Positions 1 to 4,915 of a DNA stretch of 5,040 bases are shown here, piece by piece. The notes beneath the pieces are model-generated. The model searched no databases, was not told the DNA's origin, and saw nothing but the letters and a program-made list of their open reading frames with translations. A program made the translations under genes and the position numbers. The stretch comes from Thiobacillaceae bacterium. Lineage in GTDB: Bacteria; Pseudomonadota; Gammaproteobacteria; Burkholderiales; Thiobacillaceae. Within the stretch, counting starts at the first letter, position 1; the number at the start of each line of letters is the position of its first letter. The DNA lies in the NCBI GenBank assembly GCA_012274165.1, contig JAAPAA010000242.1, positions 1-5,040 on the forward strand, given 5' to 3'.

Positions 1-472
1 GCACGAATGCGGTGATTGCATCGTAGTCCTCCAGCCCGAACTGGGGCAAGGGCGTTTGCAGCGGCGTATCGGTCGCCAGTGCCACGATATGTTGATCCTC
101 GGGATACAGCGGCGGCTTGCCGTTCGCTCCGCGGTAGATCTCCAGCTTGGGCAGGGGGTAGTACTTGTAGCCCTCGATCAGCAGCAGGTCGCAGGGCGAC
201 ATGCGCGCCATCTGCTGCTCCAGCGTCGCCTCGGGCTCGTCCTGCGCTTCGTGCATCAGCGCCCAGCGCTGTTTCGAGGTGACCAGCACTTCGCTGCAGC
301 CCGCAGCGCGATGGCGGTACGAGTCCTTGCCCGGGTGATCGACGTCGAAGCGATGGTGCGCGTGCTTGATCAGCGACACCTTCAGGCCGGCATGCACGAA
401 CCGCGGAATCACCTGTTCTATCAGGGTAGTCTTGCCGCTGCCGGACCAGCCGGCAAAACCGAAAATCTTCAT
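1..472 (-). CDS. mobB: Molybdopterin-guanine dinucleotide biosynthesis adaptor MobB (3' end beyond the window)
   Basis: MobB is a P-loop GTP-binding accessory protein that, with MobA, helps attach GMP to molybdopterin cofactor in the cytoplasm. The visible 157 residues start MKIFGFAGWSGSGKTTL, giving a Walker A loop at residues 8-16. The family hallmark FDVDHPGKDS follows at about 42-51 with the downstream RxRxAG stretch, and LLLIEGYK lies at about 97-103. The family is usually around 170 residues, so only a short C-terminal piece should be missing to the left. The ATG at 472 puts the P-loop right at the N-terminus, as is normal, and an in-frame stop at 527-529 limits any longer start. The Shine-Dalgarno match is weak. 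Its presence beside an oxyanion importer fits a molybdenum/tungsten cofactor locus. Some MobB proteins are fused to MoeA or MobA; fusion on the unseen side cannot be excluded. Confidence 0.95.
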   Translation of the reverse strand, partial: MKIFGFAGWSGSGKTTLIEQVIPRFVHAGLKVSLIKHAHHRFDVDHPGKDSYRHRAAGCSEVLVTSKQRWALMHEAQDEPEATLEQQMARMSPCDLLLIEGYKYYPLPKLEIYRGANGKPPLYPEDQHIVALATDTPLQTPLPQFGLEDYDAITAFV

Positions 473-523
473 CTGCTGCTGGCGCCCCGCGCGAGCGGCG
501 GAACGGTAGTTGTAGAGCCGGCG

Positions 524-529
524 ATTTTA
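524..529 (-). promoter_or_regulatory. Possible -10 element for mobB
   Basis: On the minus strand the hexamer TAAAAT (5 of 6 to TATAAT) lies about 52 nt upstream of the mobB ATG, within the context GCTAAAATCG. No convincing -35 hexamer is found at 16-18 bp spacing, so this is a weak sigma-70 candidate based on the -10 alone. Confidence 0.3.
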
Positions 530-719
530 GCAGCATTCGGCAGGCAAACCCCTCGCTTGCGGTGACGGACGGACATTAGATCCGTGGATTGCGTCCCCGC
601 CCCCCGGGAAGTCGGCTACGCGGCGTGAATAGCCATCGCTGCGCTGGCCCTGCTGCATAGGCTCCAGGGCAAAAAAATGCGAGAATTGCTGCACCTCGGC
701 CATCTGCAGTGGAGGGTAT

Positions 720-974
720 ATGGCGAACCAGGAATGTTCGAAGTGCGGAGCTCGGTTCTCGTCCAGCGACGATTGGGCAAAAAGCGCGCTGTCGACGCTA
801 ATGCCCGCACCGGCGGTGCGCGACATGGCCACGCAGCTGCGCTGCCCGGAATGCGGCCATGTCTTCGCTGAAAGTGAGGTCAGCCATCTGCGGCCTCCCT
901 TGCCGCTGTGGCTGAAGCTGCTGCTACCTCTGCTTGTTGCAGGGCTACTGATCTGGGCCTTCAATTACTATTGA
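720..974 (+). CDS. Small zinc-ribbon protein with a C-terminal membrane helix, function unknown
   Basis: I do not recognise a named family. The 84-residue product has two cysteine pairs, CSKC at residues 6-9 and CPEC at 42-45, the second followed by GHVF as in many zinc ribbons, so the four cysteines probably bind one zinc ion. A hydrophobic run at about 61-82 (rich in Leu/Val/Ala, ending near NYY) is a likely single membrane helix, giving a tail-anchored protein with a cytoplasmic zinc ribbon. The ATG at 720 is preceded by GGAGGG at 711-716, a strong but close Shine-Dalgarno site (about 3-4 nt). The gene diverges from mobB and converges with tupC, so it appears to be a single transcription unit. 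Cysteine pattern, membrane helix and ribosome site together make it credible as a real gene; nothing visible ties it to metal oxyanion transport except position. Confidence 0.8.
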   Translation: MANQECSKCGARFSSSDDWAKSALSTLMPAPAVRDMATQLRCPECGHVFAESEVSHLRPPLPLWLKLLLPLLVAGLLIWAFNYY

Positions 975-980
975 CCGGTT

Positions 981-1006
981 CCCGGAATCGGGCCCGCCGC
1001 GGCGGG
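981..1006. terminator. Possible bidirectional terminator between converging genes
   Basis: The 35-bp gap between the converging zinc-ribbon gene and tupC contains a short stem cccg-gaat-cggg (981-992) and a perfect 14-bp GC palindrome cccgccgcggcggg (993-1006). There is no T-tract on either side, so this is not a textbook intrinsic terminator; location is the main argument. Confidence 0.35.
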
Positions 1007-1009
1007 GAC

Positions 1010-1669
1010 TCAGGCCAGAGGGACGAGTTTGCCGTCTTCCAGATGGAAGCGCCGCACCTCCGGCAGCTCGATGATCTCGCGGTCATGACAGGCGGTCAGG
1101 ATGGTCACGCCTTCGGCGCACAGGCGCGCCAGCAGCTCTATTGTGCGCTGGCGCCCGTCCGCGTCCAGATTCGCAGTCGGCTCGTCGAGCAGCAGCAGCT
1201 GCGGCGAGAGCACCTTGGCCCGCGCCATCGCGACGCGCTGGCGTTCGCCGCCCGAGAGCTTTTGCGGCGGCACGGAAATCACCTCCCGCACGCCGGCCCA
1301 ATCGATCGCTTCTTCCACCTTCCGCTTCCACTGCTCGCCGCGTTCGCCGCGCGCTTTCAGGCCGTAGGCGATGTTCCCGGCGACGCTGGTATTGAACAGA
1401 TAAGGGTGCTGGTGCACGTACACGGCGCGCCGGCGCCACGCGTCCGGATAGCGCGGCAGCAGCGCCTGCTCGCCGGCAAACCGCAGCACACCGGCGTCGG
1501 CCGCCTCCAGCCCGGCGAGTATGCGCAGCAAGGTGGTTTTGCCGCTGCCGTTGTCGCCCGACATGACATAGCCCTGCCCGCGCTCCAGGCGCAGGGCGAG
1601 GCCGTTGAGCACGCGACGCCCGCCCAGCCGCCGCAGCAGCCCGGATGCCTCGAACAGGATCTCGCTCAT
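1010..1669 (-). CDS. tupC: Tungstate ABC transporter ATP-binding protein TupC
   Basis: This is the cytoplasmic ATPase that powers the TupB permease; 219 residues. All ABC nucleotide-binding motifs are intact: Walker A GDNGSGKTT at 38-46, Q-loop glutamine 87, signature LSGGERQR at 138-145, Walker B LLLLDEP at 158-164, D-loop NLD at 167-169 and H-loop histidine 195. It ends about 24 residues after the H-loop, so it has no C-terminal TOBE domain of the ModC type that could sense the oxyanion. The ATG at 1669 overlaps the tupB stop codon as ATGA, and the Shine-Dalgarno match is poor, so translation is probably coupled to tupB. The reading frame remains open far upstream, but that region is fully coded by tupB in another frame. 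The alternative assignment is a molybdate or vanadate importer of the same family. Confidence 0.93.
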   Translation of the reverse strand: MSEILFEASGLLRRLGGRRVLNGLALRLERGQGYVMSGDNGSGKTTLLRILAGLEAADAGVLRFAGEQALLPRYPDAWRRRAVYVHQHPYLFNTSVAGNIAYGLKARGERGEQWKRKVEEAIDWAGVREVISVPPQKLSGGERQRVAMARAKVLSPQLLLLDEPTANLDADGRQRTIELLARLCAEGVTILTACHDREIIELPEVRRFHLEDGKLVPLA

Positions 1670-2361
1670 TTCAGGCCGCCTTCGCCCTGCAGCAGCGCCA
1701 TGACGATGTTTATGCCCAGCGCCACCGCCATCAGCACCATGCCCAGCGCGATGCCCTGCGCGAAATCGCCTTTGCTGGTCTCGAGCGCAATGGCGGTGGG
1801 CATGTTGCGCGTCAGGCCGGCGATATTGCCGCCGACCATGATGGCGCAGCCGACCTCCGAGATCACGCGGCCGAATGCATTCACTACCGCGGCGATGATG
1901 CCGAAGCGGACTTCCCACAGTGTGGTCAGCGCCGCCCCCGCGCGGCTCGCGCCCAGGCTGCGCGCGGTTTCGTACACGCGCGCATCGGCCCCCTGCACCG
2001 CCGACACGGTGAACACCACCAGTATCGGGAAAGCGATGGCCATATAGCCGAGCACGATCGCGCTCGGCGTAAACAGCAGCTCGAACGAGCCCAGCGGCCC
2101 GCGCCGCGACAACAGCAGGTAGATGATCAGACCGATGACCACGGTCGGAAACGACAGCAGAGCCTGCACCAGCACCACGATGGCGCGCTGGCCGGGAAAG
2201 CGCCGCTTCGCCAGCAGCACGCCCAGCGCAATCGACGGCGGCGAGATCAGCGCGATCGCCGCAAGCGAAAGCCACAGCGACAGCCAGATGATGCGCAGCA
2301 ATTCCGCATCGCCGCGCAGCAGCAGCGCAAAGGCCTCACGCGTAGGTTCCAGCAGACCCAT
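1666..2361 (-). CDS. tupB: Tungstate ABC transporter permease TupB
   Basis: This is the inner-membrane channel subunit of the importer; 231 residues, normal for the family. Hydrophobic segments at roughly 24-50, 58-84, 98-122, 152-179 and 203-225 give about five membrane helices. Between the third and fourth lies an EAA-type coupling loop, ETARSLGASRAG at 131-142, which contacts the ATPase. The FGRVISEVGCAIMVGGNI stretch at about 163-180 is a conserved part of TupB-like permeases as I remember the family. The ATG at 2361 follows AAGGA (2366-2370 on the plus strand) with 4 nt spacing. It lies 63 nt downstream of tupA in the same operon and overlaps tupC by 4 nt. The gap to tupA carries a stable hairpin that may lower tupBC expression relative to tupA. 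Confidence 0.94.
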   Translation of the reverse strand: MGLLEPTREAFALLLRGDAELLRIIWLSLWLSLAAIALISPPSIALGVLLAKRRFPGQRAIVVLVQALLSFPTVVIGLIIYLLLSRRGPLGSFELLFTPSAIVLGYMAIAFPILVVFTVSAVQGADARVYETARSLGASRAGAALTTLWEVRFGIIAAVVNAFGRVISEVGCAIMVGGNIAGLTRNMPTAIALETSKGDFAQGIALGMVLMAVALGINIVMALLQGEGGLK

Positions 2362-2382
2362 TATTTCCTTGCAGGTGAGCGC

Positions 2383-2409
2383 GCAGGCCGGTGAAAAGCG
2401 CCAGCCTGC
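2383..2409 (-). promoter_or_regulatory. Intercistronic hairpin between tupA and tupB
   Basis: In the tupA-tupB mRNA the sequence GCAGGCTGG pairs with CCGGCCTGC, a 9-bp stem with a single G-U pair, around the 9-nt loop cgcttttca. It starts 15 nt after the tupA stop codon and ends 21 nt before the tupB ATG. No U-tract follows, so it is more likely an mRNA-stabilising or partially attenuating structure than a full terminator. Confidence 0.5.
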
Positions 2410-2424
2410 TATGCGGATTTCGCG

Positions 2425-3237
2425 CTATTTTTTGTAGTCGGGGAAGAACAACTGCGCGCCGGTGGGCTTGAACGCGGCGATATCCGCCTGCCCTTCCGGC
2501 GAGGTAATCCATTCGATGAAGTCCATCGCGCCGGCGTAATTCACGCCGGGATAGCGTTGCGGATTCACCGCGATCACGCCGTAGGGGTTGAGCATAATCT
2601 TGTCGCCCTCGACCAGCACCTCGAGGCCGGTGCGGTCCTTGTAAGTGGCATAGGTGGCGCGGTCGCTCAGCGTGTAAGCGCCCTTCTCTCCGGCAACCGT
2701 AAGTGTTTGCCCCATGCCTTGGCCGACTGCAAGATAGGCGGGCCCCTTGGGGTCGATGCCCAGCGCTTTCCAGTAGCCCAATTCCATCTTGTTGGTGCCG
2801 GAATCGTCGCCGCGCGAAATGAACAGCGCGCCGCTGTCCCTGAGTTTTTTCATCGCCGCGAGCACGTCCTTCATGCCGCGCACATGCGCGGGGTCGCTCT
2901 TCGGTCCCACCAGGACGAAATCGTTGTACATCACGTCGCGCCGGTTGACGCCATAGCCTTTGGCGATAAACTCGTCCTCGGCCTTGCGCGCATGCACCAG
3001 CAGCACATCGGCATCGCCGTTCTCGCCCAGTTTCATCGCGGCGCCAGTGCCCACTGCGACATAGCGAAGCTTGCAAGCGCACTTGGCCTCGTATTTCGGC
3101 AGCAGAACCTTGAGCAGCCCGGAATTGTCGGTGCTGGTGGTGGTCGCCATCCTGATGTCACGCGCGGCGGCCGGATTGGCCACGCCGAGCGACAACACAC
3201 CCGCAGTGAACAGCAGCGTCAACAGTATTGTTCTCAC
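2425..3237 (-). CDS. tupA: Periplasmic tungstate-binding protein TupA
   Basis: TupA binds tungstate in the periplasm and delivers it to TupBC; 270 residues. A signal peptide is evident: MRT, a hydrophobic core at about 4-20, then NPAAA before R26, consistent with cleavage after A25. The mature N-terminus carries the family signature TTTSTDNSGL at 32-41, followed by VAVGTGAAM at 60-68 and SRGDDSGTNKM at 141-151, all features of the TupA/WtpA-like oxyanion-binding group, with the TTTST loop known to help bind tungstate. The start is GTG at 3237, preceded at good spacing by GGAGGA on the minus strand (plus positions 3245-3250); no ATG fits better. It is the first gene of tupABC. A Cys-Ala-Cys at 53-55 is unusual to my eye. 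Vanadate or molybdate specificity (VupA-like) cannot be excluded from sequence alone. Confidence 0.93.
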   Translation of the reverse strand: MRTILLTLLFTAGVLSLGVANPAAARDIRMATTTSTDNSGLLKVLLPKYEAKCACKLRYVAVGTGAAMKLGENGDADVLLVHARKAEDEFIAKGYGVNRRDVMYNDFVLVGPKSDPAHVRGMKDVLAAMKKLRDSGALFISRGDDSGTNKMELGYWKALGIDPKGPAYLAVGQGMGQTLTVAGEKGAYTLSDRATYATYKDRTGLEVLVEGDKIMLNPYGVIAVNPQRYPGVNYAGAMDFIEWITSPEGQADIAAFKPTGAQLFFPDYKK

Positions 3238-3269
3238 GTTCAGTCTCCTCCAGTAAAAACAGTGCCCGT

Positions 3270-3293
3270 CGGCAGCGCTGGCAAACGCCGCCG
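3270..3293 (-). promoter_or_regulatory. Hairpin in the tupA leader
   Basis: In the tup transcript CGGCGGCG pairs with CGCTGCCG (8 bp including one G-U) around an 8-nt loop, about 33 nt before the GTG start. A run of five U residues follows 10 nt later, just ahead of the Shine-Dalgarno site. The distance is too long for a classical intrinsic terminator. It may be a leader structure affecting expression; no known riboswitch could be recognised by eye. Confidence 0.3.
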
Positions 3294-3319
3294 GATTCCC
3301 GCAATTAGTCGAAATTTCC

Positions 3320-3348
3320 CTGACTTTCTGCTAAGTTATGGCGATACT
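3320..3348 (+). promoter_or_regulatory. Candidate promoter for the regulator-mop operon
   Basis: CTGACT (3320-3325) and GATACT (3343-3348) are separated by exactly 17 bp and match TTGACA and TATAAT at 4 of 6 positions each. Transcription would start near 3355, about 35 nt before the regulator ATG. Weak consensus is common for regulated promoters, but this rests on pattern matching only. Confidence 0.35.
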
Positions 3349-3371
3349 ATTCGATCGTGGGCTATATCCAA
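3344..3371 (-). promoter_or_regulatory. Candidate promoter for tupABC
   Basis: On the minus strand TTGGAT (3366-3371) and TAGTAT (3344-3349) are separated by 16 bp, matching the sigma-70 hexamers at 3 of 6 and 4 of 6 positions. It would give a leader of about 100 nt before tupA. It overlaps the candidate promoter of the divergent regulator gene, so the two could interfere with each other. Confidence 0.3.
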
Positions 3372-3377
3372 ATATGA
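3362..3377. promoter_or_regulatory. Possible ModE-like operator
   Basis: The inverted repeat ATAT-CCAA-ATAT (3364-3375) sits in the context GCTATAT...ATATGAAC. Known ModE operators are AT-rich palindromes with TATA-containing half-sites, and this is the only AT-rich dyad in an otherwise GC-rich intergenic region. It lies over the candidate -35 of the tup promoter and just downstream of the candidate start point of the regulator transcript, where binding could repress both. The half-sites are short and imperfect beyond the ATAT core. Confidence 0.3.
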
Positions 3378-3390
3378 ACAGGACTGCATA

Positions 3391-4491
3391 ATGATTCGCG
3401 TCAAGCTCCAATACGAATGGCAACTTCAGCCCGGCGGCAGCCAGGCGGTCGAGCCGATCCTGTTTCGCGTGCTGTATGCGGTTCACGAAACGGGCTCTCT
3501 GGCCGGCGCGGCAAGATCGGCGCAGCTGTCATACCGGCATGTATGGGGCCTGATGGGCAAATGGGAGCGCATGTTCGGCAAGCCTCTGGTCAAGCTGAGC
3601 CGGGGGCGGGGCGCGGAACTCACCGAACTGGGGCAGAAGCTGCTGTGGGCCGAGCAACTGGTGCAGGCGCGCTTGGCGCCAGAACTGGAAAGCGTGGGCC
3701 ATGAAATTGAACGGGTGCTATCGCGCGTGATCGAAACCAGCGCAAACCGGCTGGCAATTTGCGCCAGCCACGATCTGGCGCTGGCACAGCTGCGCGACCG
3801 GCTCGCGCGCAACGACGGCCTCAAGCTCGACCTGCGCTTCGTCGGCAGCCTCGACAGCCTCGCGGCGCTGGCCAAAGGCCAGTGCAGCATCGCCGGATTC
3901 CATTTCGCCGAAGGCATGGAGCAAGCCGCGGCGGCGATGTTCCGCCGTTACCTGAAGCCGCGCCAGCACACACTGGTCGGATTGGCCACGCGCACCCAGG
4001 GCCTGATGGTGGCAAAGGGCAATGCCAAGGGCATCCACGATCTAAGCGACCTGACCCGGCCGCAAGTGCGCCTGATCAATCGCCAGCGCGAATCGGGCAG
4101 CCGCATCGAGTTCGACGAACTGCTGTCCGGTGCCGGCATCGACCCGGCGGCGATAGACGGCTACCACTCCGAAGAGTTCACCCATCTCGCGGTCGCCGCC
4201 ACGGTGGCCGGCGGCATGGCCGACGCCGGCTACGGCATACGCGCCGCAGCTGCCCACTACGGGCTCGACTTTATTCCCTTGCTGACCGAGCGCTATTACC
4301 TCGCTTGCCGCAGCGATTCCTTGCAGGAGCCCTTGCTGGCGAAGTTCGTCGGTTTGCTCGGCGGCGCGCAATTGCGCGAAATCCTGACTGCCATGCCAGG
4401 ATACGGCACGGCGATCACCGGAAAATTCTACGACGTCAGCGAGGCCTTGCCGGCAAAGCGCGCGGCAACCGTGCTGGCCCGTTCAAACTGA
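3391..4491 (+). CDS. ModE-type DNA-binding domain fused to a periplasmic-binding-protein-like domain: probable Mo/W-responsive regulator
   Basis: The 366-residue product starts with a ModE/LysR-type winged helix-turn-helix. Residues 24-56 read FRVLYAVHETGSLAGAA...LSYRHVWGLM, like the ModE segment 'GSI..GAK..GISYK.AW', and the wing LVKLSRGRGAELTELGQKLL follows at about 66-85. A linker helix runs to about 118. Residues 119 to about 345 form a domain beginning NRLAICASHDLAL that resembles the cytoplasmic PBP-like domains (Pfam PBP_like type) found in molybdenum regulators and MoeA fusions. No TOBE domain is present, unlike E. coli ModE. The ATG at 3391 follows CAGGA at 3379-3383 with 7 nt spacing; the frame is open much further upstream, but that stretch is antisense to tupA. 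It is divergent from tupABC and followed by mop, so it most likely controls tungstate/molybdate uptake. The ligand of the PBP-like domain is inferred, not seen. Confidence 0.9.
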   Translation: MIRVKLQYEWQLQPGGSQAVEPILFRVLYAVHETGSLAGAARSAQLSYRHVWGLMGKWERMFGKPLVKLSRGRGAELTELGQKLLWAEQLVQARLAPELESVGHEIERVLSRVIETSANRLAICASHDLALAQLRDRLARNDGLKLDLRFVGSLDSLAALAKGQCSIAGFHFAEGMEQAAAAMFRRYLKPRQHTLVGLATRTQGLMVAKGNAKGIHDLSDLTRPQVRLINRQRESGSRIEFDELLSGAGIDPAAIDGYHSEEFTHLAVAATVAGGMADAGYGIRAAAAHYGLDFIPLLTERYYLACRSDSLQEPLLAKFVGLLGGAQLREILTAMPGYGTAITGKFYDVSEALPAKRAATVLARSN

Positions 4492-4496
4492 GGAGA
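4490..4496 (+). promoter_or_regulatory. Ribosome binding site of mop overlapping the regulator stop codon
   Basis: The Shine-Dalgarno sequence GAGGAGA begins inside the TGA stop (4489-4491) of the regulator and lies 5 nt from the mop ATG. This shows tight operon organisation and likely strong, possibly coupled, translation of mop. Confidence 0.7.
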
Positions 4497-4501
4497 AACA
4501 C

Positions 4502-4711
4502 ATGAAGATCAGCGCGAGAAACACCATCAAGGGCAAAATCAAGAATGTCGTCCAGGGCCCGGTCAGCGCCGAAGTGGTGCTGGGCATCGCCCCGGGAATT
4601 GAAATCGTCGCGGTGATCAGCGCGAACTCGGCCAAGGCGCTGAAGCTGAAAAAGGGCAAGAAGGCGTACGCCATCATCAAGGCAAGCAGCGTGATGATCG
4701 GCGTCGACTGA
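4502..4711 (+). CDS. mop: Molbindin (Mop), single TOBE-domain molybdate/tungstate-binding protein
   Basis: At 69 residues this is the usual size for a single-domain molbindin. It starts MKISARNTIKGKIKNV, the classic opening of the TOBE fold, followed by GPVSAEVVLGI at 19-29, the acidic-hydrophobic strand ending EIVAVIS at 34-40, and LKLKKGKKAYAIIKASSVMIGVD at the C-terminus. Mop proteins assemble as hexamers that bind several molybdate or tungstate ions at subunit interfaces and are thought to store or buffer the oxyanion in the cytoplasm. It lies 10 nt behind the regulator gene with a strong ribosome site, so it is expressed from the same transcript. Since the regulator lacks a TOBE module and TupC lacks one too, this is the only TOBE domain visible in the locus. 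The open frame opposite it is not a gene. Confidence 0.95.
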   Translation: MKISARNTIKGKIKNVVQGPVSAEVVLGIAPGIEIVAVISANSAKALKLKKGKKAYAIIKASSVMIGVD

Positions 4712-4738
4712 GGACCTGCGACTGCGCACATCCTGCCT

Positions 4739-4768
4739 TGCGTTGACCGGCTGGAATCGGTCAATGCG
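4739..4768 (+). terminator. Hairpin downstream of mop, probable transcript end
   Basis: TTGACCG (4743-4749) pairs perfectly with CGGTCAA (4758-4764), and the stem extends outward with G-U wobbles to about 11 bp around an 8-nt loop. It lies 27 nt after the mop stop codon. No U-tract follows, so it may be a Rho-linked or RNA 3'-end stabilising hairpin, not a canonical intrinsic terminator. Confidence 0.5.
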
Positions 4769-4804
4769 CCTGGTAGGGTCTGTTTACCTTCAGCACATGA
4801 GCGC

Positions 4805-4907
4805 GACGGGGGTAATTTGGGATGCAGCGCAAGGCGCGAGGAGTGCCGTTTGGTCGTTCCAAACAAGCGACGAGCAACGCAGCGCTGCGCCCAAATTAGC
4901 CCCCGTC
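4805..4907 (+). repeat. Palindromic repeat element 1 (103 bp)
   Basis: The outer arms are 17 nt: gacgggggtaatttggg (4805-4821) pairs with 4890-4907 with only one bulged G at 4899. Inside, gcagcgc (4824-4830) pairs with gcgctgc (4882-4888), and the centre is a perfect hairpin gtttgg-tcgtt-ccaaac (4848-4864). The whole element could fold into one long interrupted stem-loop. It looks like a dispersed intergenic palindrome of the REP/MITE type, but copy number cannot be seen from a single window. Confidence 0.7.
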
Positions 4908-4915
4908 CCTTCGGA

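Noticed and set aside
473..719. A small RNA or extra gene in the mobB to zinc-ribbon gap
   Set aside because: Only a weak 5-bp stem (569-585) and a short gacggac repeat are seen; no tRNA shape, no supported reading frame.
527..964. Minus-strand open frame between mobB and tupC
   Set aside because: It lies antisense to the zinc-ribbon gene, which has the better ribosome site and recognisable cysteine motifs.
908..2047. Long plus-strand open frame opposite tupC and tupB
   Set aside because: It is the antisense shadow of two intact ABC transporter genes in GC-rich DNA; the translation is rich in Arg, Ala, Gln and His without domain resemblance.
2557..3390. In-frame open sequence upstream of the regulator ATG, which would extend it by up to 278 residues
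   Set aside because: The stretch is antisense to tupA, lacks family similarity, and the ATG at 3391 has a good ribosome site and puts the ModE-type domain at the N-terminus.
3374..3391. Five-codon leader frame ATG...TAA overlapping the regulator start as TAATG
   Set aside because: It has no ribosome binding site of its own and such short frames arise easily by chance; no regulatory codon pattern is seen.
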